Source: Cordilura impudica
Lineage: Eukaryota; Arthropoda; Insecta; Diptera; Scathophagidae
Length of the DNA: 64,000 nt
Direction of reading: 5' to 3'
Assembly (NCBI GenBank): GCA_963682025.1
Contig: OY821518.1
Coordinates: 225,847,070 to 225,911,069 of the forward strand
Position 1 is the first letter of the stretch. Each line of letters starts with the position of its first letter. Position numbers and translations under genes: made by a program. The notes beneath the pieces are model-generated. The model worked only from the letters and a program-made list of their open reading frames with translations, made no database searches and was not told the DNA's origin. Below are positions 52,371 through 64,000 of the stretch, piece by piece.

Positions 52371-55300
52371 AAAAGGATTATTTTTTTCGAAAACTATGAC
52401 CAAGTAGAGTTTAATGTGAATGTCATTTAATATCGGGCAAAGATTGAAATGCTTTTAAGGCCAGAAGTATAGAATAATCCAGAATTGTGGTTCTAGCAAG
52501 ACGGAACAGATTAAAAACTTCCGAACTATGCGCCTTGTGTGCTTAGGATCATTATCCTGCTGAAATATGTTTCCAGTAGCCATTTTTTCTTAAAATAAGC
52601 ATGTGAGCAGTATTCCATGGCTTTTATTTTTTCTTTAATTTTGGCTGTGACCTGTACGATTATGAGAGAAAGCACATATAAAACAAGTACGAATATTAAA
52701 TTCGGCTGGCTTAAACTTAATACCAAATAATTTCAGCAAATTATTTGGTTTGATCTGGATTTTTGTTTATTCCAAGAGTTAGTATATAGCGCGCTTTCAT
52801 ATTAGTAATTCGCGACGAGATATCGTTTTCTATTATTTCGGATAAAAGGAAACACGTTTCGGTGTTTGCTTTTTGGTCATCGTGGTTGCTGATCGGCATG
52901 CATTTCGGTTATATACCTATATGCATGCGTTTTCGGTTATATGACATAATTAGTTAATTTATTTAGTTTAAGTTTTTGCAAATTAAATAGCTACCCTAAC
53001 CTCCATTGTGAAGGTAATGGTTGTGTGGGGTGGCTATACGCATTAAATCGTGCTAATTGGAAATGGCTGTATAGTCCCTTTTAACTGGCCAAATAGTTCT
53101 TCATTCCGGCCGTATATGTCGGAACGAGTAACAAAATAATAACCAAAAAAAAGCTCTCTAAATTTTTTTGTTAAAATATTGCCATATTTGGAAAATAAAT
53201 TTTTTTTTACAGTTTTCACTATTTACACAATACAATACAAAATCTAACCCAATGATGCCAACTTTTGATTTTGAATTAAATTATGTTAAGAAAATATATT
53301 TTCATTTATTGACGCCAAATACTACTACTAACTACTATATTTAATATCGAACTTCAATGTTTTGGGTTTTACCTTGCCTACCATGAAGTCAAATTTTGAA
53401 GTCATCATAAACACTGATTCAAATTAGGAATGCCAAACGCAAAAAACCAAATGTCTAAAAAATTTTAAATATAAAAACTTAAAATTTTCACCCAAAAAAT
53501 AATATATAAATAACATTCTCATCAAATTGCGCTTTATTTATGTAACAATTTTTATGTTCGCAATTCTTAAATATTATTTGAGGTTTTCTAAACTTCATTG
53601 AATTTAAATTAATATTTTCTTATCCTGAAATGCTATTAATGTCTCCTCAATCGCAATATTTTTTTTTAATTTCAGTTGATTTTTAAAAAATGTAAACATA
53701 TTTGGTGTTTTCTGAATTTCAATTTGTGTTTGAAGAATAAAATTTATATTTTGAAAATTCAGTTGATGTCTTCTAAATTTCAAGTTATTATTTCCGACGT
53801 TTAATATGATTTTCTGAAATTCAATTGATATTTTCTAATTTATAATTGGGAATCTGAATTCCATTTTTTAGTATTGATATTTTCTTAAATTTGAAAGGAA
53901 AATTTAAAAGGTGCAATTTTGTATTTATGTCAATAGTAATGCTTCAGTAATTATAAACAATTTTTAAAAATTATATGTAATCGCAATCAGATATTTTTTA
54001 GGTAAAACAGAATAATAATTTTATATATCTATGTAGAACTGTTTTGAAAGCAAAAAAAAAAGCTCATTGATGAACTCGGTAACTTTGTTTTGTAAACACA
54101 ACAAAATGTTAATATGCCAAACTTATGGTGATATTTGTAGAAGAATAATGGAAAAACGTATGAAATAAAAGACCAGCCCTGTGTATACTCTTAACATTGT
54201 TGTGTTTGATATCTAATTGAAAATGTTGATATTCATGTTAAAATAGAAATAATGATTGCATATTGGAGAATTTTATATAAATAAAATAATATACCGATTT
54301 ATTTCTAACATGCGGTTATTATGAATATACATGTATAGAATATATGTATGTATATTATTTTGTTATTTAATATACATATATATGTATGTACTTATATGTA
54401 AATATTACATATTTTTCATTTCTTTTTAATTTTTCAGAGATTTCCCTGGACCTGTTTCACCGATTTTAAGGATTTTTGAAACAGAAAACTTCCCGTGATC
54501 TTGGTGAATCATTCTCACTAAAAATGATCACCCTAGCTATCTTATTGAGGCCGTGATCGTGACAAGAACAACATAGAAAATCATATTTTTTCTTCATTCA
54601 CGTCTCTGGCCCTATTCAACCGATTTGGACGATTTTAAACAGCAAACTTCTCAGAAAGTCAATGAATCATTTTTTGTGTAAACGAGTACCCTAGCTGCCT
54701 AATTGAAGTTGTCATCGTGATTTCCACAGACGGACAGACGGACATGGCTATATCAACTTCGCTTGTTATAAGGATCACAAATATATATATTTTATGGGGT
54801 CCAAATTTTTTTTCTAGCTATAACAAAAGGACGAACTTATATATACCCTCTGCACACTGGAGTGGAGGGTATAAAATTAAATTAGCTTAGTTTTCTTGCA
54901 AAAATATTATTCCTTACCCCACAACATTATTGAATCCCCACCATGTTCAACAGTTCGCAACTGATATCTGGCGAATATCTTTGTTTTGGCAGCCGGCACA
55001 AGTAATTTATGCTATCAGAGCCACACAAAATAAATTTGGATTCATAGCTCCACAACACTTTGGTCCACTTCTCCTTTGTTCAATGGCAAATTCTCGACGT
55101 TTTTTTTCTCGTTGACCTTACTTATAAGTGGTTCCTTGGTTGGTTTTCTAGCCAATAAATTTGCCTCTTTTAATCGATTTCAGGCAGCGTGAAGGCCATT
55201 AGGAACTTCCAATTGTTCGTTTGCGCAACTGGTAGTATTTACTGCTGTCTTTCGATTTTTAAAATTTTTGTCATTTCAAAGTCTTGGCGTGCAGTAGATT

Positions 55301-55390
55301 TTCTATTTCCTTTTTATCTTTTACAAATTATTTTATAAAATTTATGACAATTTCAGAGTTTTTTGAAAAAATATTGGCCACGCTGAGTAA
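52371..55390 (-). pseudogene. Tc1-like transposase gene split by a family 2 insertion
   Basis: Minus-strand pieces in order: near 55140-55180 LKEANLLARKPTKEPLISKV; near 55030-55095 KWTKVLWSYESKFILCGSDS with YLCRLPKQRYSPD; and near 54930 EHGGDSIMLWG in shifted frames. After the 52682-54873 insertion, 52540-52590 gives MATGNIFQQDNDPKHTRRIV. VLWSDESKF and FQQDNDPKH are the first and second catalytic Asp regions of Tc1-type DDE transposases; the first Asp is changed to Tyr here (SYES). The C-terminal third with the last catalytic residue is unrecognisable. Terminal inverted repeats were not found. Confidence 0.75.
52682..54873 (+). mobile_element. Family 2 DINE-1-like element, complete, inside Tc1-like gene
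   Basis: This is the reference copy for the family, 2192 bp. It has AACAAGTACGAATATTAAAT and a decayed hairpin at the left, GTTGCTGATCGGCATGCATT, TTGGGTTTTACCTTGCC, TTTTTCAGAGATTTCCCTGG and a CAGACGGACAGACGGACA seed. At the right is CTGGAGTGGAGGGTATA. No open frame resembles a Rep/helicase. It separates the two parts of the Tc1-like transposase. Confidence 0.8.
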
Positions 55391-55750
55391 ACAGTTTGTT
55401 ATAGGTTTGTATATATACATTTGTCATTCCATTTGCAACGCATCGAAAAAAATTTGAGACCCCAAAATCATATATTTTTTTATCTTTATTACAAGGGAAG
55501 TTAATTTACCGTCTGTCCATCTGTCTGTGGAAATCACGATCCAACCCTCAGTAAATAAGCTGGACTCTTCGTTTTTGCACAAAATCGTTTTTTGATATCC
55601 CAAAGGCGTTGCTGTTTAGAATCATCAAAATCGATCTAATGGGTCCCGAGATATGAATAAAAAAACTCTTGAAAAAATAAAAATGTTCAGTGTGATTGTT
55701 GTTTATCTGAAAATATGTATATGTTTTAATTCTTGTTGTTGTAGTCATTG
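55390..55750 (-). mobile_element. Family 2 terminal fragment
   Basis: Contains TTGTTATAGGTTTGTATATA, GTCATTCCATTTGCAACGC, GAGACCCCAAAATCATATA, the CCGTCTGTCCATCTGTCTG seed and ATCGATCTAATGGGTCCCGA in the reverse order of the family 2 right end. Confidence 0.6.
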
Positions 55751-55799
55751 TAGTTATACTGCACGTGTCACAATAGCATAGACATGTTTTGCCACATAT

Positions 55800-56150
55800 T
55801 TTTAATTATTACCACGATATAATAAAGAAAATCCCTAATATGTAAAAAAAAAATAATCCCTAAAACTAAATTTTTTTTTTTAAATAAAGTGCCTTTCTTT
55901 AAAAAATACATTTTCTCCAAATTTACTTTTTTGGTTTTAAAAATTTACCTTTTACTAAACAAATATTTTTTTAAAAGAATTTTTAAATTTGTTAAATAAA
56001 GGATACATTTGCTTTTAAAAGTACTTTAAATTTAAAAGTACTTTTTCTTAATAAAGTACCTTTTTTTAAAAATTAACTTTCTTTGAGAAAGTACCCTTTC
56101 TTAGAAATTACCTTTTTTTACTATCAAAAATAATTTTCAATTTTTATACT
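55800..56150. repeat. Low-complexity AAAGTACCTTTTTT-type block
   Basis: Repeated TAAAGTRCCTTT, AAAGTACTTT and TTTAAAAATTWACTTT phrases with irregular spacing make up some 350 bp. No gene is present. Confidence 0.6.
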
Positions 56151-56360
56151 GATGGACTCTAAATCACTTTTTAGATGATTAAATGTGGTGCAGTTACACA
56201 TACATATATATAATATATGCTTTTATAGGGTAACTTTGAATAGGGTGATTTAAATTTATTATCTGTTTTTTTCTATTAAGTATATCCTTACACTAACATA
56301 TTATTAGTTGATTCAGATAAAAATATTTTAAAATTTTTACCTTTGTTTATTATAACGCCG

Positions 56361-59300
56361 CACAGTGGACCATATTTTGGGAAGGCGGCCAAAAATCATT
56401 TTTTTTTTTTTTGTTTCCGATTTTAAAGTTATGTTATTCATTTGAAAGTAAATACTAGTAAACCTCGGGAGCCAAAAAATTGCGACTCTATCTCAACTAT
56501 ATCACAGCGAACAGGATCTTCGAAAATGTGCTTTCTCAGTATTTTGCTAAAATTAAAAATTTCTCTGTAATTTTTTATTTTTGAATGACTGTAACTTTTT
56601 TGATTTAAAAGATTTTGAAGTGAAATAAATTTTGTATAATTCCAAAATTTAAAAAAAAAATTTTTTTTAAAAAAGGTCAAAATTTTCCGAAAATCTCCTA
56701 CTTAATAGAGCATAACTCCTGCCAGTCAAAAGCAGTCAGAAAAAATCTTGCACTCTTCTATAGTCCGAACCCGCCCCTATACTCCTATAAACCATTATAC
56801 ATCCGCCAGTTTCCGCCCGTGTGCACCAGAACAATTTTTCTGACCCAAGGTTAGATATTTTCTGCAAAATTTATGAATACAAAAGTTGTCCACTATGTGG
56901 TTAGGATATATTAAGTTTGAGGTGATGTTTGTAACTGCCAAAAATATTGGACCTTCATCCATCTTTTATTATACGGATTGACTCAAAAACACTTTCTGAG
57001 TCGATTAAATGTTGTCCGTCCGTCCGTCTGAGTGTTATGTATTTTTGCTTGTCGGTAGAGTTGTCAGGAGTTGTTATATACTTATAAAAAAGGGTTGAGA
57101 TATAATGCGCTTAATTGTTACAGGTACATTTACATAGGTATCTTTCAAAAACATTAATAGTCTGAATTAGAGTTATATAGTTTAAATACCTGACAAAATG
57201 GGAAACAATTTAAATAACAGGTAAATGGTAAAAAAAACTAATAGCCTTTTAAGATATGAGCAGGTATGCTTCACCTTTTAAAAGGGGTTAGGGTGTGGGT
57301 TTTTTATGCTTCTAAAAGGGGTAATAAAAGATAAAAATTTTTATTTTACATAATTGCAAGAAAGAGTATTTATAATAATGTTTCCACAATTATTATTCAT
57401 TACAAAGTACTGTTAAAGAGATCTGGCAGATATTTATTTTCAACGAAATAATGTAGACGATGTAATTTTGCACATAGTGAGCAACGACTTCTTTAAGAAT
57501 TGTAACCTAGAAGACATTGAAATGCACAAAGGAAAAATTACTAATTTCGCATCGAATTTGAAAAGACGGTACATTGAATGCTCTCATAGCAAGGCAAAGA
57601 TGTACAAACGTTACCAAGACTGGTTAATAAAGGAACTTATTTTTGAGAGTGCATCTACAACTGCCAACGAAAGTGGAAAAAAGGGTCGACCAGCAAAACC
57701 AATTGACGGATGTAGTGAAAGATCTCAAAGGCGCAAGCTGGAGAATATCAATGAAGAAATTTCTCAAAGAATTATTAAGAATTCATTTTTGCACCAAATT
57801 CAACCAACCCAAAATAAAATTGAAAGAATCGAAAAAATAGTAGAAGCGAGCACAAGGCGCCCAAAGAGGATTTTGAAAAGCATTCCTACACTAATTGAAG
57901 ATAAGAAATTTACGCCGGAAGAAGCGTTCGCCCTATTTTTGGATTTGAAATTGACCAAAAATAAATATAAGGAATTGCGGAAGCGAACCAATGAAAAGAA
58001 TTGTAGGATTTTTCCAGAGTATCGAGATTTAGTTTCTGCCAAAAAAGAATGCTTACCTTCACAATCTGCTATTAGTGTCACTTCAACATCAGCAGAAATA
58101 AAATTGCAACATCTCCTTCAACATACTGCAGAACGATTGCTAAATACGCTTGATACTGATCATTTAAAAAAAATTGGTAATGGCAGCATTACTTTAATTA
58201 CTAAATGGGGATAAGATGGATCCTCTGGTCAGATACAATACAAGCAATTTAATGCCGAAAATTCATCAGATGCTAATTTATTTATGGTATCTTTCGTTCC
58301 ATTGCGCTTAACAAAAATGTGTAGCGTCTTAGAGCCGTCAACTAGTAGAGCAACAGAAATTGATATATGGAAAAATGAAATTCCTTCTTCAACAAAGTAT
58401 TGCAGACCAATAAAATTTGCATTCAAAAAGGAAAAGATCAAATTAAGGAACTTCAACCAGTAATATTTAAATTTGATGACCAAGGCATTGAAGTATATTT
58501 TAAAATATGTCTCACAATGATTGATCGAAAAGTTGCACAAGTTTTAACTGGAACAAAGTCAATGTCAAGCTGCATTATATGCCAAAAGACAATTAAGCCA
58601 ACCCCCACCAGAAGACGATAGTTTTAAGGAAGCCTACGAATTTGGAATGTCCCCTCTTCATGCTAGAATACGTTTCACGGAGCATATTCTTAAATTGGGT
58701 TATGATTTACAACTTGGTCTGTTAGGCGAAACAGTGAGAAAAAACAAAGAAAATTAAGAAGAAAGAAAGCAAAAAAAAACAAATTCAACAAAAATATGTA
58801 CAGCTAGGCCTCGTAATCGACCAACCAAAACAAGGGGAAGGAAACACAAATGATGGAAGAGATTTTTTTCCGATACGGAAACTGCAGCATCTACCACAGG
58901 TGTAGATCATGAATTAATAAGACGATTCAAAATCATATTACAAGTTCTAGCATGCAGCAGAAAGATAAATGCAAAAAAATTTGGAGAGTACGCCAATAAA
59001 ATAGCTATACTTTATAATGAAAAATACTCTTGGAGATATATGCCATCCACAGTTCATAAAATTTTGTACCATGGGGAACAAATAATTCAAAACAATATGC
59101 TACCAATAGGAGATCTATCTGAAGAAGCGCAAGAGAAAAGGAACAAAGACTACAGATTCTTTCGCGAGCACAACACAAGGAAAATGTCCAGATGTTGTAC
59201 TACTGAAGACCTTATCACTATTTTGTTGTGCACTTCAGATCCATATATGTCCAACATTCATCAAAAATGGAAAACTACCTCTATTGAATTAGACGAAGAA

Positions 59301-59992
59301 GCTAAACAACTTCTAGAAGATGAAAATCAAGGCTATATAGAAGAAATTTTTACTAAAATTGGTTGATTTAAAGTACTTTTTCATTACACTAACAATAAGT
59401 TGATTTTTTTTTTTTTATATATTTAAAAAATTTTCTTGATTTAGAAATTTATATATTTTGTAAATTTACAATAAATATTGTTATATTTCATAAATTTACC
59501 ATAAAAATTGATATAGAAATATTTAAAAAGACAATAAAAAAAAATTTAACTAAAGCAAAAACATATCTTGAATCAATATAAGGTAACTTTTACGTTCGCT
59601 GCTTAAAAAATTATATTTTAACTCGGGAACTTTCAAAAAAAAAAAACAACCTTTGGCCCTTGTGCACATTAGGACTAAAAAGTTTACGGGGGCCAAAGTT
59701 TGGCATTTTCTGAAAAAATTAACTTAAAAAATTGTTAAAAAGTATTAGTTGTAAAATTAACTTAAAAAATAAGGCATTATATTAAAAAAAAAAACCTTTT
59801 TTACCTTTTAACACTTCACTGAAAATGTATTTTAAACCCTCCATAACTTTTTTTTATTTTCGGTCGTTTTATAGCAAAACTTAAATGGCTAAAGTCTCAC
59901 ATACCAAACAAAAAAAAAACCGCATATCAAAATTCCAATCCAATCAAAAGTTATAGATTTTTGACCACCTTCTCTTCAAATGGTCCACTGTG
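56361..59992 (+). mobile_element. Transib-like DNA transposon, long copy
   Basis: 3632 bp, ends CACAGTGGACCATATTTTGG and the complement of TCAAATGGTCCACTGTG, flanked by perfect 5-bp CGCCG duplications (56356-56360 and 59993-59997). The CACAGTG terminus is the same seven bases as the consensus V(D)J recombination heptamer, and a 5-bp GC-rich duplication is the Transib signature. The transposase frame spans ~57400-59366 and is broken. The 5' region contains a captured family 1 fragment (56884-57040), also present in the copy at 4247-5961, so capture preceded the spread of this lineage. Confidence 0.85.
57468..59366 (+). pseudogene. Transib transposase (RAG1-core relative), broken
   Basis: The 248-codon first part has a basic SGKKGRPAKP box and a long helical region ending ITLITKWG. 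A TAA at 58212-58214 directly precedes DGSSGQIQYKQ, whose Asp codon (58215-58217) is the candidate first catalytic residue. Next come MIDRKVAQVLTGT (candidate second Asp, 58523-58525) and SSCIICQK, a CxxC pair at 58571-58582, in the spacing seen in RAG1. GMSPLHARIRFTEHILKLGY follows, and from 59040 MPSTVHKILYHGEQ and LSEEAQEKRNKDYRFFREH, holding the candidate last Glu. It would cut at CACAGTG ends by a hairpin mechanism if intact. Stops and shifts near 58212, 58461, 58619, 58755 and 58850 inactivate it. Confidence 0.8.
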
Positions 59993-59999
59993 CGCCGGT

Positions 60000-60780
60000 A
60001 TTTTAACTCCCGCTGTGTTAAATAATGTATTTCATTGGTGTTCCATGAAGTAGTTAGGGAACTTATGGGTTTTCCACACTGGTAAGAGAAAAATAATGAA
60101 ATTTGTCTGATGGTAATTAGTTTTTTTTTTATAGAAGACATGTTAATTTTTTTATAATAATAAATTATAATACAACCCGGCCAAAAAGGAAAGCTATTAA
60201 CTTAAAATTTCATTCGTATTCGAATTTAAAGTTTCAGTAATGGAGAATAATATAATAGTAATGATGCAGGTGAAGGTGTAAACTTTACACTTTTATAAAC
60301 TTTTAAGATTCTTACTTGTTTTTTAGATTTCATGATAATACGTGATAATTCAGCTCTTACTTCGTAAATCAGAGATTTTGTGAACTTTTGTTTGATATAA
60401 TTGTTTGTGCGGTTCTTTAATATTGTATCAAAACAGACATTTTGAAAACTATATCATAAATAACATTAAGTATAGGATCGACTGTCCTTTGCAGATTTTA
60501 TTTTTTTTTGCTATATATCTGTTATATAATTTTTTCTCACTGATGAATTATAGAACCAATTATGAGTCTCATTGTCCAAAAGGTTTAAATTTGGAGAGAA
60601 ATTTAAAAGATGCTTAAAGCAATGAAATGGAAAAACGAAAAGCGCCATTTTTTTAAAAAACTGCAAATTTTAATAAATTAGCCTTTTAGGTAATTAAAAG
60701 GCGATATATATAACTCGAAAAACGCTAAGTTGGCATCGCTGGAAATGGATACTCGTTACTAGTTTCGATTCTCATCGAAT
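60000..60780. other. Spacer without recognised gene
   Basis: AT-rich. A 70-codon frame at 60405-60617 shows no domain. A CTTACTTGTTTTTTAG phrase near 60311 may be a family 1 or 2 end relic. Confidence 0.35.
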
Positions 60781-60784
60781 ACCA

Positions 60785-61510
60785 TATCTATACCGTTATG
60801 GCAAACGTTGATATGTCCGTTTTTCATGATTTTACAGGAAGGCGATTTAAAGTTTTGAAACCTCATTAAACATACATGCTAGTTCATGTTGGACTGTGGT
60901 ATTTTTTTTTCGGATACTGTAATGTCTTAAGAATGAAATTAAGAGATATTAATAGAGTTGGGATGCTTTTATAGAGCATTATTTATATTAATTTCACCCC
61001 AATACCCGACATATCAAGTTCTGCCTCACTTGGTTTTTCGACATATCATGTTCTGACACACCAGATGAATAGCGTGTTATAGAGTACAGACAAAAAGGTT
61101 ACTGCTTTTGCGTAAAAGTTTTATTAAAATAATATTAAGTTGCAATAAAATTATAAAATAATTTAAATTATATCATGATATGCGGTATAATGGTACAAAA
61201 AGAACTTTGATATTGACAGTGACCGCCAATTTATCCAACCTACAAATACTCAATGCTGGTGTGGTAAAACGTGATATGTAACATATCAACTTCTGCTATG
61301 TTTCAAAACGTTGATATGGGACATATCATGTTCTGGCGTACTACAAATTCAATATTTCAGTTTTTTAAATAGCCATTTAATGGAATTCCACTTATCTCAG
61401 GCATATCATCCTTTGCCAACTTGTTATAAAAGTCCTAAAAGACATATTAAATAAAAAAACCCATTTAGAAAAAAACGGACATAACAACATTTGCCATAAC
61501 GGTATAGATA
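60785..61510. mobile_element. Unclassified MITE with ~40-bp inverted termini
   Basis: TATCTATACCGTTATGGCAA at 60785 is mirrored by TTGCCATAACGGTATAGATA ending at 61510, and the match continues inward through GTTGATATGTCCGTTTTT. Both outermost bases are TA, compatible with a TA target. Several internal copies of ACATATCAnnTTCTG (near 61009, 61041, 61281, 61321, and a weaker one at 61402) reproduce the inner part of the termini. No transposase is encoded. Confidence 0.7.
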
Positions 61511-61514
61511 TAGC

Positions 61515-63190
61515 ACATAATTACATTTGATTTCTCGCTATTGTTTCTAAAACATAGATTGTAGGTAGTTTTTTTAAATCTTCCTTTTAAATTAGTTCAG
61601 GAGTTCATTGTGTGTTTAAGTTTTTGTGCTTAAGCATTAAACATATGTATGTATGTTAACATTATATCTGTTCATCTAATATTGTTTAACAATACTTTCT
61701 ATTAAACGTTAAATTTAATTAAATCAAAATATAAGACAGATACGAGCATGACTGATAAACAATGTTAAACTTAACAACATATAAAAATAAACATACCCGC
61801 ACTCCAAAAAACATTCTGTACGGGTACAACAACATTATGGTAAGTAAAGCCACCCGTAAATCAACAACCAAAAAGTCAAAAACTCATCAAGGAAACGGAA
61901 ACATTATGTCGATGCCTCCTTTGCTCTTTTTCATCACTTTCTTGTTGTGTTATCTGTGTATGTAGTTTAAAAAAGAAATAAAAGGATATGGTGACTGAAG
62001 GCAAACTTTACCTTAATGTATAACGTGCGTTAGAAAAAATATCCAGAACTACATTGCAAACAGCATATTAAAAGAAAAACAGCAACAACCATAATAATTC
62101 CAAGGGGAACTCTGGTGTGAGTTCTATTGAAGGTAAGCTGTAAATTACAACTTCATTGTCGACAAATATCCGGTTGTCATTTATTTACATAGACACACAC
62201 ATTGTGAACGTTTCAGGGACGACTCATTGTAAGTTTTACATAAGCGTATGAATGTGTGTTTGTATGCAAGTATATGTATAATGAAATAAATGTATTAAAC
62301 AGAAGTGTTGTGACATATTAAATATTTGTACTAATACATATTTTCTTAAATTTTAACAAATTAAGGTGACCACTCATATTTGAAAAGTCGCATTAGAACA
62401 AATCTAGGGTCCATGTTTAAATCAGAGCACCAGTAAGCGAAACTTATTTGAGGAATTGGTTTCACTTTTATGGAGATGTCAAAGACAGAACATAAACGTA
62501 TATTGTATTTAATTTTGGTTGTGGATTTAAAATTGCTATAATAATATACATATTATAACAGAATAATCTGGTCACTCTATTTGAAACGACCTTCGTATGG
62601 TTAGCTAAAAGGTAAACCGACTGAATTATATAAACATAACAATGGGTTTAATAATTTATTTATTAATTGAATGTGCTGCGTTTAATCAAACTTCTACGAT
62701 TAAAAATACTGAATTTTCTAACGAAATTAATGGCTTTAATATTTTTTTATCGTGTTTTGTTTAGCGTGCGGCTATTTAACTATAACTATATGTTAAGGTA
62801 AGTTAAGGAATATACTCTGTGTTAAAATGAAAATGTGACTTTTGTTATAAAGTGGAAAATCTTTATATAGTTTTCCAAATCAATTTCTTCGTCTGCTAAG
62901 AAATCTCCATTATTTTTGCAAAGCTGCGAAACAGTTGCTAAGGTTGATTACGGGATTAGACTTTAAGCCAACTTCTCTATCGGATCAAACCGGTGCACTA
63001 TGGGCCAAATGGTAACTGTTCCATTCAAATTACTCTTTCACACAATTTTCGCCTTGAATTTACCCATCGATCCCCCTTTTGGGATTTTTGATTTAGGCTC
63101 ACATTTTTCTGGAATTTGTCCCCAAAATTTGGCTTGTTAGGAAAAAATTAGAGGAGTGGATGTTTTTTATAACCCTTCAGTCCCTGGGTG
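61515..63190. other. Spacer; one weak small frame
   Basis: No repeat is recognised. A 67-codon frame at 61762-61965 has a basic first half (KATRKSTTKKSKTHQ) and a hydrophobic end (LLFFITFLLCYLCM), but I see no promoter, family or conservation evidence for it. Confidence 0.3.
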
Positions 63191-63194
63191 GTCA

Positions 63195-64000
63195 TGAACA
63201 TTAGAAAAATTGAAGACAAATAAAAATCACATATTTTACAAGTTTAGAAATAAATTTTCAACCGAAAACGACTTAAAATTTAAAAAGGCAAATGCACTGT
63301 ACAAAAGGGATATAAAAATTGCCAAAAGAAAATCAGTTAATGACTTTACATCCGAAATTAACCCTCAAACACCCTCAGAAAAAATATGGTCAAATATTCG
63401 AAGATTTTGAGGTTTAAAACCAAAAATTCCAATACATTGCATTCAAAACGGTTATAATACTAGCAATACTACCACGGATTTATTGCCAACATTTTCTGTG
63501 ATTACTGGTAAAACGAATCTAGCGATAATAAATTTTCTGATACTTTTCAACAATTTAAACAATCCGTAACAACTAGTAAAAATCATCTTATTCCTAGTAA
63601 AAACGCTGCTTATATAGAAGAAAAGATAACGATGATGTAGCTCTTCATTGCAATAAACAGACTAACTGGTAAAAACCCCCTGGTATGGATCCTATATAAT
63701 ACCCCATGATAAAAAATCTATCAAAACAAGTACACACAAGACTTATCCTACTTTATAATAATATCCTCGATAACTACGTTCCCCAAATGTAGCTAGTCTT
63801 ATTATACCAATACTTAAACCAAATAGTAACAAAACCAAAATACCATCTTATAGACCGATTTCCTTCAATCCATGCAGCTCAAAAGTTCTAGACAAAATAA
63901 TAGCAAACAGGCTCTGGTGGTTTGTCACCACAAACAAATTGCTTAACAGTAATCAATATGGTTTCATAAAGTGAAAATCAATTTCTGACCCCTTACTCAT
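63195..64000 (+). pseudogene. Second I-like LINE copy, ORF2 fragment running off the window
   Basis: The frame begins FYKFRNKFSTENDLKFKKAN and ALYKRDIKIAKRKSVNDFTS with EKIWSNIRRF, closely parallel to the 44654 element (LYKRKIKLTKKDS, DKIWTNIRNF). Further on, in changing frames, are NKPPGMDPI-like, LLYNNILDNYVPQ, SSKVLDKIIANRLWWFVTTN and NQYGFIK pieces. Stops and shifts are frequent, so it is older or more decayed than the 44654 copy. The RT catalytic part would lie beyond 64000. Confidence 0.75.

Noticed and set aside
61762..61965. 67-codon frame with basic half and hydrophobic end
   Set aside because: No promoter, splice, family or codon evidence; length is within chance for this composition.

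Overview
The window looks like transposon-saturated, AT-rich chromatin from a higher (schizophoran) fly. This is inferred from the mobile-element content: 412/mdg1-like LTR element, I-like and Jockey-like LINEs, Helitron, DINE-1/Helentron-like repeats with GTCC microsatellites, Tc1-like and Transib-like DNA transposons. No conserved single-copy host gene is recognisable. The only host-like candidates are a two-exon reading frame on the minus strand at 20007-20584 and a 97-codon frame with two membrane segments at 35240-35533.

Layout. 1-6 kb: two shortened DINE-like repeats (called family 1 here), a decayed Jockey-like LINE carrying a 193-bp foldback MITE, and an internally deleted Transib copy. 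6.4-11.4 kb: Helitron-related repeats around a GAAAAAT-type low-complexity block, then a decayed Helitron (8636-11442) with a ~160-bp tandem array, a helicase C-terminus and a hairpin/CTAG end. 12076-19347: the best preserved object, a complete minus-strand Ty3/gypsy-type retrotransposon with 626-bp LTRs that I could not tell apart, a 4-bp target duplication, gag, pol joined by a recognisable -1 frameshift signal, no env, and two small extra frames ahead of gag. 20-32 kb: the two-exon candidate gene and many nested family 1 and family 2 DINE-like elements inside each other and inside a Jockey-like ORF1. 32.7-34.7 kb: TTTTGCG-like degenerate repeat. 36.6-37.4 kb: a large foldback element. 37.5-41 kb: Jockey-like and CR1/L2-like LINE remains and a tRNA-derived SINE-like unit. 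41.3-52.4 kb: family 2 repeat, then a full-length I-like LINE (44654-51777) with a perfect 13-bp target duplication and two family 1 insertions. 52.4-55.4 kb: a Tc1-like transposase gene split by a family 2 element. 56361-59992: a longer Transib copy with 5-bp target duplication CGCCG and RAG1-like catalytic positions. 60.8-61.5 kb: an unclassified MITE with repeated terminal motifs. 63.2 kb to the end: a second I-like LINE.

How things fit together: repeats are stacked (Jockey < family 1 < family 1; family 2 < family 1; I-like < family 1; Tc1 < family 2), which gives a relative order of activity. Family 1 was the latest invader in most stacks. The LTR retrotransposon is uninterrupted and has matching LTRs, so it is probably the youngest insertion. 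Most other coding sequence is dead through stops, frameshifts or insertions.
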